Part shown: piece by piece, positions 6,219 through 13,341 of the stretch
Layout: the number at the start of each line of letters is the position of its first letter
How positions within the stretch are numbered: position 1 is the stretch's first letter
Virus record (IMG/VR): IMGVR_UViG_3300017769_000105
Coordinates: 1 to 26,430 of that record
Length of the DNA stretch: 26,430 nt
Source of the DNA: a virus
Reading direction: 5' to 3' (one strand)
The notes under the pieces: model-generated
The model's database searches: none
What the model saw: only the letters and a program-made list of their open reading frames with translations
What the model was told of the DNA's origin: nothing
Translations under genes and position numbers: made by a program

Positions 6219-7347
6219 ATCAAGAAAAAATAGAGAGCAAATATCATTAAATACTGAAAGCAAATTAAAAGCTGTTAGAGTAATTGATATTATATTAGAT
6301 ATAAATCACCCATTAGCATCCGATTATGGTAATTATGATGCTGTAGGTACTATATTTTATGTAGATTTAGAAGGAAATAATCCCGAAATTAACCCAAAAG
6401 ATGCATCAACTGCTTCTCCTTTATTTTCACATTTAAAATATTATCCTTTAATAAATGAAATAGTACTAATATTATCTACTAATGATAAAAATTTTTATAA
6501 TGATAAACAAATAACTACATATTATTTACCTCAAATAAATATGTGGGGTCACCCTCACCATAATGCTTTACCAACAGTAAAAGGACTAGAATCAGGACAA
6601 ACTTTAAATGATTATCAACAAACTGAAGCAGGATTAGTTAGAAAAGTAGAAGATGGTGGAACAGATATAAATTTAGGAAACTATTTTAATGAACAAATTA
6701 ATATAAAACCATTATTACCTTACGAAGGTGATATGATTTTAGAAGGTAGATTCGGTAATTCTATTCGTTTTGGTTCAACTAATATAAGTAACGATATTTC
6801 TAATCCTAATGGATGGAGTAATTCTGGAAATACTGGTGATCCTATTACAATTATAAGAAATGGTCAATCATCGAATTTAGATGAAAAAGGATGGTTACCT
6901 ACAACAGAAGATATAAATGGGGATGCATCTAGTATATATTTAACATCTAATCAAAGAATTCAAAATTTTAGACAAGCTTCACCTTATATGAATTCTTGGG
7001 ACGCTGAGTATATAGAACCTCAAACAATAGAACAAGCATTATTAAATCCTACACCTTCATTAAATACAGGAACAGGTTTAACATTATCAGAAGTACAAGC
7101 ATTAAATAGTAATAATGAATCACCTATAAGTAGTACTCCTACTCAACCAGTTGCTGAACAAGATGAACTACAAGAAGTTGTAAATAATCCTAAAACAATA
7201 AATGAATCAGAAGATTCAGTACCAGACCAAGTAGTACAAAAAGACACTGATATACAATTACCTTCTACTTATCAAAACCCAGGTTCTGGTGGTGGCGGCG
7301 GTGGCGGTGGTGGAGCTAATATGTTATTTGAAGTAACTAGTAATTAA
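6205..7347 (+). CDS. OB-fold baseplate spike/hub protein (gp5-like N-terminal part)
   Basis: A 380-residue protein. Residues ~22-120 are beta-rich (KAVRVIDIILDINHP...VGTIFYVDL...YPLINEIVLIL), as in the OB fold of T4 gp5 and related spike proteins that plug the tail tube end. The middle has GDMILEGRFGNSIRFGST (175-192), GDPITIIRNGQ (211-221) and NGDASSIYLTSNQ (238-250), a pattern I associate with phage hub/spike proteins. Residues ~270-360 are a low-complexity, probably disordered region, followed by nine glycines (362-370) and a short hydrophobic end, ANMLFEVTSN. The next genes encode an M15 peptidase and a beta-rich protein, matching the lysozyme and tip parts of T4 gp5. Assignment rests on fold-like patterns and context, not on a catalytic motif. 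Confidence 0.6.
   Translation: MAIIRSRKNREQISLNTESKLKAVRVIDIILDINHPLASDYGNYDAVGTIFYVDLEGNNPEINPKDASTASPLFSHLKYYPLINEIVLILSTNDKNFYNDKQITTYYLPQINMWGHPHHNALPTVKGLESGQTLNDYQQTEAGLVRKVEDGGTDINLGNYFNEQINIKPLLPYEGDMILEGRFGNSIRFGSTNISNDISNPNGWSNSGNTGDPITIIRNGQSSNLDEKGWLPTTEDINGDASSIYLTSNQRIQNFRQASPYMNSWDAEYIEPQTIEQALLNPTPSLNTGTGLTLSEVQALNSNNESPISSTPTQPVAEQDELQEVVNNPKTINESEDSVPDQVVQKDTDIQLPSTYQNPGSGGGGGGGGGANMLFEVTSN
7288..7314 (+). repeat. GGN codon run encoding nine consecutive glycines
   Basis: Nine Gly codons (GGT, GGC and GGA mixed) form a GC-rich island within a very AT-rich gene, near the C-terminus of the spike-like protein. The mixed codons argue against simple slippage being the only origin. 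It probably serves as a flexible linker. Confidence 0.75.
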
Positions 7348-7348
7348 T

Positions 7349-7885
7349 ATGAATATAGAAGAATCCATAGGAAGGTATTTTAAATTAAAACATTTAATTT
7401 ATTCAAATACCGCTAAAAATAATGGTATTAATAATTTTCCAGGTATTGATAATTCACCTAGTCAAACTGAAGTAATTGAAAATTTAAGATCACTAATGAA
7501 TATTGTTATTGATCCCATTGTAGATGTATATCCAGATTTAATAATAACTTCTGGATATAGATGTATAGAATTAAATAGTAGTCTAGGTGGATCTAGTACT
7601 TCACAACATGTATTTGGTCAAGCAGTAGATATACAAATACCTGGATTAACAACAGCTCAAGTATATAATTATATTTATTATCAAGTAACAGGCTGGGATC
7701 AATTAATATGGGAATATCCTGAAAGAGGAGGAGGAAGTTGGGTACATGTATCTTATGGTCCCCAAAATAGAAGAAAAACAACTTTAGCTTCTAATGCAAA
7801 TACTTATCATGATTTATATGGTGGGTCAAGATATGGATCAAGGAATCAATACCAACATGGTATAACTGATGCAAAAATAGTATAA
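7349..7885 (+). CDS. M15-family peptidoglycan peptidase, probably tail-associated
   Basis: A 178-residue protein matching the zinc-dependent M15 (DD-carboxypeptidase / L-alanyl-D-glutamate type) fold. It has ITSGYRC (66-72), then SQHVFGQAVD (85-94), the SxHxxGxAxD motif whose H87 and D94 bind zinc, and WVHVS (131-135) with H133 as the third ligand. E122 in the preceding strand (WDQLIWEYPE) is a candidate catalytic acid. It cleaves peptide cross-links of peptidoglycan. There is no signal peptide and no holin next to it. Its place 2 nt after the OB-fold spike gene argues for a virion enzyme that opens the cell wall during DNA entry, as gp5 lysozyme does in T4, rather than a free endolysin. It could serve both roles. 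Confidence 0.9.
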   Translation: MNIEESIGRYFKLKHLIYSNTAKNNGINNFPGIDNSPSQTEVIENLRSLMNIVIDPIVDVYPDLIITSGYRCIELNSSLGGSSTSQHVFGQAVDIQIPGLTTAQVYNYIYYQVTGWDQLIWEYPERGGGSWVHVSYGPQNRRKTTLASNANTYHDLYGGSRYGSRNQYQHGITDAKIV

Positions 7886-7886
7886 T

Positions 7887-8372
7887 ATGGCTTATAAACC
7901 TTTAAACGGAGACATATATCAAGGCAAACAAGTAATAATAGATTCAGATAGATTATTATTTAATGCTCATACAGATGCTATATTATTATTTTCAAGAAAA
8001 GCAATCGGTTTTAGCACACAAGGTAGTATTCATTTTGATACAAGTGACCAAAAAGAATCTAGTGAATCATCTGATGCTAGTAAATTTGTTGTAAATTCAC
8101 CTAATATATACTTAGGTTTAAAAACAGATAACAACTTACCAACTGAACCTGCTTTATTAGGAAATGAATTTGACGAATGGGCTAATGAGTTACTAGATAT
8201 GATAGATGGATTAATGGATGATATAATATATAATGTAACTTATATGACCCCAGCTGGACCAACAGGTCCTATGTCTACTAATGAAGCTTCATTAAGTTTA
8301 AGAAGAAAACAAGTTAAAAATTTAAGAAATAATATACAATATTTTAAAAGCGAAATAACAAAATTATCATAA
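7887..8372 (+). CDS. Beta-rich spike-tip-like protein
   Basis: A 161-residue protein. Residues ~15-77 form consecutive short beta strands (QVIIDSDRLLFNAHTDAILL, then KAIGFSTQGSIHFDTS, then SKFVVNSPNIYLGL) of the kind found in C-terminal parts of gp5-type spikes. A Pro-Ala-Leu-Leu-Gly turn and an acidic helix (FDEWANELLDMIDGLMDDI, 95-113) follow, then a short PAGPTGP collagen-like turn (122-128) and a C-terminal helix. It starts 1 nt after the M15 stop. Together with the two genes upstream it reproduces the domain order of T4 gp5 (OB fold, cell-wall hydrolase, beta tip) as separate proteins. Role inferred from composition and context. Confidence 0.5.
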   Translation: MAYKPLNGDIYQGKQVIIDSDRLLFNAHTDAILLFSRKAIGFSTQGSIHFDTSDQKESSESSDASKFVVNSPNIYLGLKTDNNLPTEPALLGNEFDEWANELLDMIDGLMDDIIYNVTYMTPAGPTGPMSTNEASLSLRRKQVKNLRNNIQYFKSEITKLS

Positions 8373-8373
8373 G

Positions 8374-9381
8374 ATGGCTAAAGATCCTATAGAAAAAGAA
8401 AAAGAAGACAATCCTAATACTCCAGGTGCTGGTTTATCTAAAACTGAAGAAACAATTCAAAAAACAAAAGAACTAACAGATAAAATAAATGAAGTAGGTG
8501 GAAAAGTTCAAAAAGGAATGACATATGCTTTATATGCTATAGATGGTATTTCAACAATTAGATCATTAGTTGGTAATGCAGATGAAGCAGCTTACGATGC
8601 TAGGCAAGAATTAAAACAACAAGCAAAAGGAGAAGCAATACAAAGAGTCAAAGAAGAATTACCAACTAAACAAGAAATAATAGATAAATTAATGGGTTAT
8701 AGTTGTGATTTAGAAGTTATAAAAGCTGTAAAATTTACAAAAACTAAATTAGAAGATGGATTAAATTTTGGAAAAAATATTTGTGAAAGTGTTGTTAAAA
8801 AATTAAACAAATTACAAGAAAAAATGGAAAAGGCAGCAGAAAAAATAACTACTATAACAACTATATTAGCTGTATTTCAAGCATTAGTAATAGCATTTGA
8901 AATATTAGTAACAGCATCTCTTTTAGCTTTAAATTTCTTTACAGCATTATTTGCAGCTGGTGGTCTTGAAAAAGTAATTAGTGATGCTATAGATAAGGCA
9001 AGAGGATTTATTTTAAAATATACTGAAGCTATAAAAGGTTTTACAACAAAATGTTTAAAAATATTAGGATCAGTAATGATTATATTTAATTTAATTCCAA
9101 AAATAATAAGCTTATTTAGTACCTTATTACAAATGATAGCAGATTTTTTAACTTTAATAGCTCAATTATTCGCAGAATATATAAAAGGATGTATACCAGC
9201 AGGAGATCTTGTAATTGATAATGGTGATGGTACTGAAACAGTTGATATAAATAAACTAAATAACTTTTTAGATAGTAATTTAGGAGGAACAGGAACACCT
9301 CAACAAAAAGATATAAGAGGGTCATACGTTTTTGATGGTTCTAAACCACAACATAGAATTTATAAACCAAAAGTAAACTAA
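8374..9381 (+). CDS. Baseplate-region protein with two long hydrophobic segments
   Basis: A 335-residue protein. Residues 1-160 are charged and helical (KTEETIQKTKELTDKINEVG and a later KKLNKLQEKMEKAAEKI). Residues ~161-198 (TTILAVFQALVIAFEILVTA onward) and ~227-273 (LKILGSVMIIFNLIPKIISL onward) are long hydrophobic stretches, each able to span a membrane once or twice. The last ~60 residues are polar and end in a basic tail. It starts 1 nt after the spike-tip-like gene. A protein held in the tail and inserted into the host inner membrane during DNA entry would fit. A short tape measure is another option, but 335 residues is short for a myovirus tail and the sequence lacks a long uniform helical repeat. 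Function not established. Confidence 0.5.
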   Translation: MAKDPIEKEKEDNPNTPGAGLSKTEETIQKTKELTDKINEVGGKVQKGMTYALYAIDGISTIRSLVGNADEAAYDARQELKQQAKGEAIQRVKEELPTKQEIIDKLMGYSCDLEVIKAVKFTKTKLEDGLNFGKNICESVVKKLNKLQEKMEKAAEKITTITTILAVFQALVIAFEILVTASLLALNFFTALFAAGGLEKVISDAIDKARGFILKYTEAIKGFTTKCLKILGSVMIIFNLIPKIISLFSTLLQMIADFLTLIAQLFAEYIKGCIPAGDLVIDNGDGTETVDINKLNNFLDSNLGGTGTPQQKDIRGSYVFDGSKPQHRIYKPKVN

Positions 9382-9395
9382 TTTTTAAAAAATTT

Positions 9396-9410
9396 ATATT
9401 TATTAACAAA
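9396..9410 (+). promoter_or_regulatory. Candidate phage promoter, ATATTTAT core (site 3)
   Basis: ATATTTATTAACAAA lies in the 43-nt gap before the gene at 9425, ending 14 nt before the ATG. Like site 4 it is preceded by a TTTTTAAAAA tract (about 9383-9392) and followed by CAACAAT-type sequence, so the similarity extends beyond the core. Confidence 0.5.
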
Positions 9411-9424
9411 CAACAATTAACAAT

Positions 9425-9856
9425 ATGAAAGCAAAAACTTTTGAAAATCTAATTAGAAAAGTAGTTAGAGAAGAAATCGATTATGCGTTACGTAGAGAAA
9501 TCAAATCACTTAAAGAAGATTTACGTGATGAACTTAAACCAACTATAACAGAACATACTGAAAGAAAAGTTGAAGTTCCACAACAATCCACTTTAAAAGA
9601 AAAAATAATGGGTAAAAAACCATTTAAAAAACAACAATTTGTATCAAATAGTACATTAAATGATCTTTTAAATGAAACAGCAGCAGGAGATACAAATACT
9701 CAAACAGCTATGGCTCCTGTAAGTTTATCTCAACCATTTGCATCAGGAGCTCCATTACCAATGGATACAGCAGGTATGCCTGAATCAGTAGCAAACGCAG
9801 TAACAAGAGATTATAGTGGTTTAATGAAAGCAATAGATAAGAAAAAAGGATTATAA
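9425..9856 (+). CDS. Protein with amphipathic N-terminal helix and disordered tail
   Basis: A 143-residue protein. Residues 5-40 form a charged amphipathic helix (KTFENLIRKVVREEIDYALR, then SLKEDLRDEL). Residues ~50-75 are basic, and the remainder (Thr/Ala/Pro/Gly-rich, AMAPVSLSQPFASGAPLPMD) looks disordered, ending in the basic IDKKKGL. The helix shares its [IV]-[KR]-x-E-[LIV] core with segments in the proteins at 584 and 1684. It is the first gene after a candidate promoter and precedes gp25 by 3 nt. No function was recognised. A small virion or assembly protein is likely from context. Confidence 0.55.
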   Translation: MKAKTFENLIRKVVREEIDYALRREIKSLKEDLRDELKPTITEHTERKVEVPQQSTLKEKIMGKKPFKKQQFVSNSTLNDLLNETAAGDTNTQTAMAPVSLSQPFASGAPLPMDTAGMPESVANAVTRDYSGLMKAIDKKKGL

Positions 9857-9859
9857 TAA

Positions 9860-10267
9860 ATGCCATTAATTCAGGATATAAAAAGAATAAACCCATTAGA
9901 TCTTAACAATAATGCTAGGATTGGGGTTGCTTTTCCCTTGAATGATATAAATATGACATCTGGTACTTTAACAACTAAAGAACAATTAAAAGCTAATTTT
10001 TTAAATTTATTATTAACAGTACCTGGAGAAAGATTAAATCATCCTACTTATGGAATTGGCTTAAAAAGTCAATTATTTGAAAATAGTATAGATGAAATAA
10101 CATTACAAGAAAATATAAATGGTCAATTAGCATTTTGGATCCCAGAAATAACAGTAACTGATGCTTCTTTAAGACAAGATATAGATCAATATAGAGTTTC
10201 TCTTACATTAACATATTCTATTTCTTTAGACGAAGCAGAAGATTCAATACAAATAAATTATAGTTAA
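9860..10267 (+). CDS. 25: Baseplate wedge protein, GPW/gp25 family
   Basis: A 135-residue protein, close to the usual length of T4 gp25 (132). It carries the family core PGERLNHPTYGIGLKSQLFE (55-74), where the PGER...P.YG.GL pattern is diagnostic, preceded by the helix TKEQLKANFLNLLLT and followed by the final beta region (YRVSLTLTYSISL). Proteins of this family link the baseplate wedge to the sheath initiator at the tube end in contractile tails and related injection machines. It lies directly upstream of the gp6-like gene (1-nt gap), as in many contractile systems where gp25 and gp6/J-type genes are neighbours. Confidence 0.94.
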   Translation: MPLIQDIKRINPLDLNNNARIGVAFPLNDINMTSGTLTTKEQLKANFLNLLLTVPGERLNHPTYGIGLKSQLFENSIDEITLQENINGQLAFWIPEITVTDASLRQDIDQYRVSLTLTYSISLDEAEDSIQINYS

Positions 10268-10268
10268 A

Positions 10269-12161
10269 ATGGCTTATAGTAAAGTATCAAATAAAACACA
10301 AGATAAAGACGTAAAATATCTAAGTAAAGATTATAATTCTTTTAAAGATCAACTAATGGAATTTGCGGAAGTATATTTCCCAAATAACTTTAATGATTTT
10401 AGTGAAGGTAACCCTGGTATGATGTTTATGGAAATGGCAGCATATGTTGGTGATGTTTTATCTTACTACACAGATACACAATTAAGAGAATCTCTTTTAT
10501 TATTAGCCCAAGAAAAAGAAAATTTATTTAATTTAGCTTATGCTATGGGTTATAGACCTAAAGTAATAGAAGCCTCTAGTGTTGATTTAGAATTATTTCA
10601 TTTAATACCTTCAACGGGTGCTAGTGGCGATTATGGTCCAGATTTTAATTATGCTTTACAAATTAATCCTAATTCAACATTTAATTCTACTGAGGGTCCT
10701 ACTTTTTATATTAATAATGAAGTAGATTTCAAAGTATCTTCAAGTTTTGACCCTACAGAAATTAGTATATATCAATATGATAGTTCAAATAATCCAGAAT
10801 ATTATTTATTAAAGAAAAAAACAAAAGCAATATCTGGACAAGTTAAAGAACAAACTTTTACATGTGGTGCTGCCGAAGCATTTAAAACATTCACTTTATT
10901 TGATACTAATATTATATCAATAGAATCTATTACTGATTCAAATGGTAATGAATATTATGAAGTACCTTATTTGGCCCAAGATACAATTTTTCAACAAGTA
11001 GAAAATATAGGAACTAATGATCCTGAACTTTTAGGGCTTAATAACCAAACACCCTATTTACTTAAAATAATAAAATCATCAAGAAGATTTGTAGCTAGAT
11101 TTAAAGCCAATAATCAACTTGAAATCCAATTTGGAGCAGGTAATAGTGATAAAGCAGATGAACAAATTATCCCTAATCCAGATAATATAGGTTTAGGAAT
11201 TAAAGACGGAAGAAGTAAATTAGACACAGCTTATGATCCATCAAACTTTTTAATGACTAGAGCATATGGACAAGTACCTGCTAATACTACACTTACAGTA
11301 AAATATTTAGTAGGAGGAGGAATAACCTCAAATGTAAATGCAAATACAATTACAGAAGTAGATACATTACTTATTTCTAATAATCCTAATTTAAATGGAT
11401 CTTTACTTAATTTTGTAAAAACATCTGTAGCTGTAAATAATCCAGAGGCTGCTAAAGGTGGAGGTGATGGTGATTCAATAGAAGAAATTAGAGAAAATAC
11501 AATGGCTCAATTTGCTACTCAGCAAAGAACAGTAACTAAAGAAGACTATATTATAAGAACTTTAAGTATGCCTTCTAAATTTGGTAGAGTTGCTAAAGCA
11601 TATATAGTTCAAGATGATCAAATTTCTCCTTTATCTAATGAATTTAACAGAATTCGTAATCCTTTAGCTTTAAACTTATATACTTTAGGATATGATAATA
11701 ATAAAAAACTAACAAATCTTAATGTAGCTACAAAAACAAATCTTCAAACATATCTTGAACAATATAGAATGTTAACAGATGCTATTAATATTAAAAATGC
11801 ATTTGTTATTAATTTTGGTATTGATTTTGAAATTACAGTATTTAAAAATTATAATAATAATGAAATAATACTAAATTGTGTAGCTGAATTACAAGATTAT
11901 TTTAATATAGATAAATGGCAAATAAATCAACCTATTATAAAATCAGAAGTTGAAAATTTATTATCATCTATAGTAGGTGTTCAATCAGTAGAAAATTTAA
12001 CATTTATAAATAAAAGTGGAACAGCTTTAGGTTATTCGCAATACAAATATGATTTTGAAGGAGCTACAAGAAAAGGAGTAATATATCCTGCTTTAGATCC
12101 TAGTATATTTGAAATAAAAAACTTAAATACAGACATTAAAGGACGAGTAACAACATATTAA
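10269..12161 (+). CDS. 6: Baseplate wedge subunit, gp6/J-like
   Basis: A 630-residue protein, close in length to T4 gp6 (660). The N-terminal ~100 residues have the typical gp6 pattern: VKYLSKDYNSFKDQLMEFAE, NPGMMFMEMAAYVGDVLSYY and ENLFNLAYAMGYRPKVIEAS. The central region is beta-rich. A conserved segment near residues 413-450 (TQQRTVTKEDYIIRTLSMPS...FGRVAKAY) matches the baseplate J/gp6 family. The C-terminal part contains strands and helices ending in GRVTTY. gp6 proteins form the ring that holds baseplate wedges together. The gene starts 1 nt after gp25 and is followed 1 nt later by the next baseplate gene, so the block is probably transcribed and translated together. Confidence 0.9.
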   Translation: MAYSKVSNKTQDKDVKYLSKDYNSFKDQLMEFAEVYFPNNFNDFSEGNPGMMFMEMAAYVGDVLSYYTDTQLRESLLLLAQEKENLFNLAYAMGYRPKVIEASSVDLELFHLIPSTGASGDYGPDFNYALQINPNSTFNSTEGPTFYINNEVDFKVSSSFDPTEISIYQYDSSNNPEYYLLKKKTKAISGQVKEQTFTCGAAEAFKTFTLFDTNIISIESITDSNGNEYYEVPYLAQDTIFQQVENIGTNDPELLGLNNQTPYLLKIIKSSRRFVARFKANNQLEIQFGAGNSDKADEQIIPNPDNIGLGIKDGRSKLDTAYDPSNFLMTRAYGQVPANTTLTVKYLVGGGITSNVNANTITEVDTLLISNNPNLNGSLLNFVKTSVAVNNPEAAKGGGDGDSIEEIRENTMAQFATQQRTVTKEDYIIRTLSMPSKFGRVAKAYIVQDDQISPLSNEFNRIRNPLALNLYTLGYDNNKKLTNLNVATKTNLQTYLEQYRMLTDAINIKNAFVINFGIDFEITVFKNYNNNEIILNCVAELQDYFNIDKWQINQPIIKSEVENLLSSIVGVQSVENLTFINKSGTALGYSQYKYDFEGATRKGVIYPALDPSIFEIKNLNTDIKGRVTTY

Positions 12162-12162
12162 T

Positions 12163-13341
12163 ATGGCATATTATTTTATATTTCCCGAAAAAGACGCTAC
12201 TTTATATAGTCATCCAGAACGTAATACAATGAATACTGGTAATGATGAAATTCTTGAAATTGTAAAAGAAAAAGGAAGTGGTAATTTATATTATCCCTCT
12301 AGGGCTCTTATTAAATTTAGAAATGAAGATATTTTATCTGTTGTAAATGATAAAATAACCCCAACTATTTTTCAGAATGGAACATCACAAGCATGTTTAC
12401 AATTACTTACATCTGAACATAGAAATTTAACAAATGTATTAAATTTAGAAGTCTTTGCATTATCACAATCATGGGATGAAGGAACTGGTAGATATTCAAA
12501 TTTACCAACAGGTTCAAATGGTTGTTCCTGGTTATATAGAGATAATGATACAGATCAATCATTATGGGTATCTTCAAGTTTATTTAGTGGTAGTTATACA
12601 AGTAGCTTAGGACCTAACACCACAGCATCCTTTGGAGATAGCAATGTTCCCGAAGGTGGTGGAGCTTGGTACACAGGTAGTGAATTCCAAGGTGCACAAC
12701 AATTTTTAAAAGGTGATAGTTTAGACACAGATATAAATGTAACAGATATAGTTATAAAACACCATAGAAATTTACATCATAATCTTGTATACCCAATGGG
12801 AATAGCTAATGAAGGTTTTATTATTAAACAACCAGATACAATAGAACAAAATATGTCTGCTAGTTTTGGTGAAATGAAATATTTTTCAGTAGATACTCAT
12901 ACAATATTCCCACCAAGATTAGCCTTTAAATGGGATGACAGTTCACATAGTTCACAGTCATTAGCGAAACAAAATGGAGAATTAAGTGTTTTATTATATA
13001 GAAATCAAGAAGAATATAATCAAAATGATGAAGCAACTTTTAGAGTACATGTTAGAGATAAATACCCAGTTAGACAATTTGCATCCTCATCTAATTTTTT
13101 AAACGTTGGATATTTTACAACATCCTCCTTCTATAGTATAAGAGATGCACACACAGAAGAAGAAATTATACCATTTGATACTACATTTACAAAAATGAGT
13201 GCTGATAATGATGGAATGTATTTTAAAATATATATGAAAGGTTTACAACCTGAAAGATACTATAGAGTACTATTTAAACACACTAATAACGAAGGAACAA
13301 CAGTATACGATAACAATTATCACTTTAAAGTAGTTAGATAA
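12163..13341 (+). CDS. Baseplate/peripheral protein with DNRLRE-like N-terminal domain
   Basis: A 392-residue, beta-rich protein. Residues ~5-60 (FPEKDATLYSHPERNTMNTG, then a segment ending PSRALIKF) resemble the start of DNRLRE-type modules, which begin with D-A-T-(L/V)-Y and contain a SRALIKF-like strand. The family is carbohydrate-binding in bacteria. The middle is rich in Ser/Gly/Asn with repeated SSSLFSGSY-type turns. The C-terminal ~100 residues look like an Ig or fibronectin-like beta domain (ATFRVHVRDKYPVRQF ... GLQPERYYRVLF). Placed between gp6 and the next tail proteins, it is probably part of the outer baseplate, perhaps an attachment point for fibres. The similarity is read by eye and should be treated as moderate. 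Confidence 0.5.
   Translation: MAYYFIFPEKDATLYSHPERNTMNTGNDEILEIVKEKGSGNLYYPSRALIKFRNEDILSVVNDKITPTIFQNGTSQACLQLLTSEHRNLTNVLNLEVFALSQSWDEGTGRYSNLPTGSNGCSWLYRDNDTDQSLWVSSSLFSGSYTSSLGPNTTASFGDSNVPEGGGAWYTGSEFQGAQQFLKGDSLDTDINVTDIVIKHHRNLHHNLVYPMGIANEGFIIKQPDTIEQNMSASFGEMKYFSVDTHTIFPPRLAFKWDDSSHSSQSLAKQNGELSVLLYRNQEEYNQNDEATFRVHVRDKYPVRQFASSSNFLNVGYFTTSSFYSIRDAHTEEEIIPFDTTFTKMSADNDGMYFKIYMKGLQPERYYRVLFKHTNNEGTTVYDNNYHFKVVR

Noticed and set aside
7671-7678. ATATTTAT inside the M15 peptidase gene as another promoter
   Set aside because: It is within coding sequence, lacks the AYAAA extension and is over 200 nt from the next start. It shows the 8-nt core alone is not specific in this base composition.
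8374-9381. Tail tape measure protein
   Set aside because: 335 residues is short for a myovirus tail and the sequence lacks the long uniform helical region expected; hydrophobic segments dominate instead.
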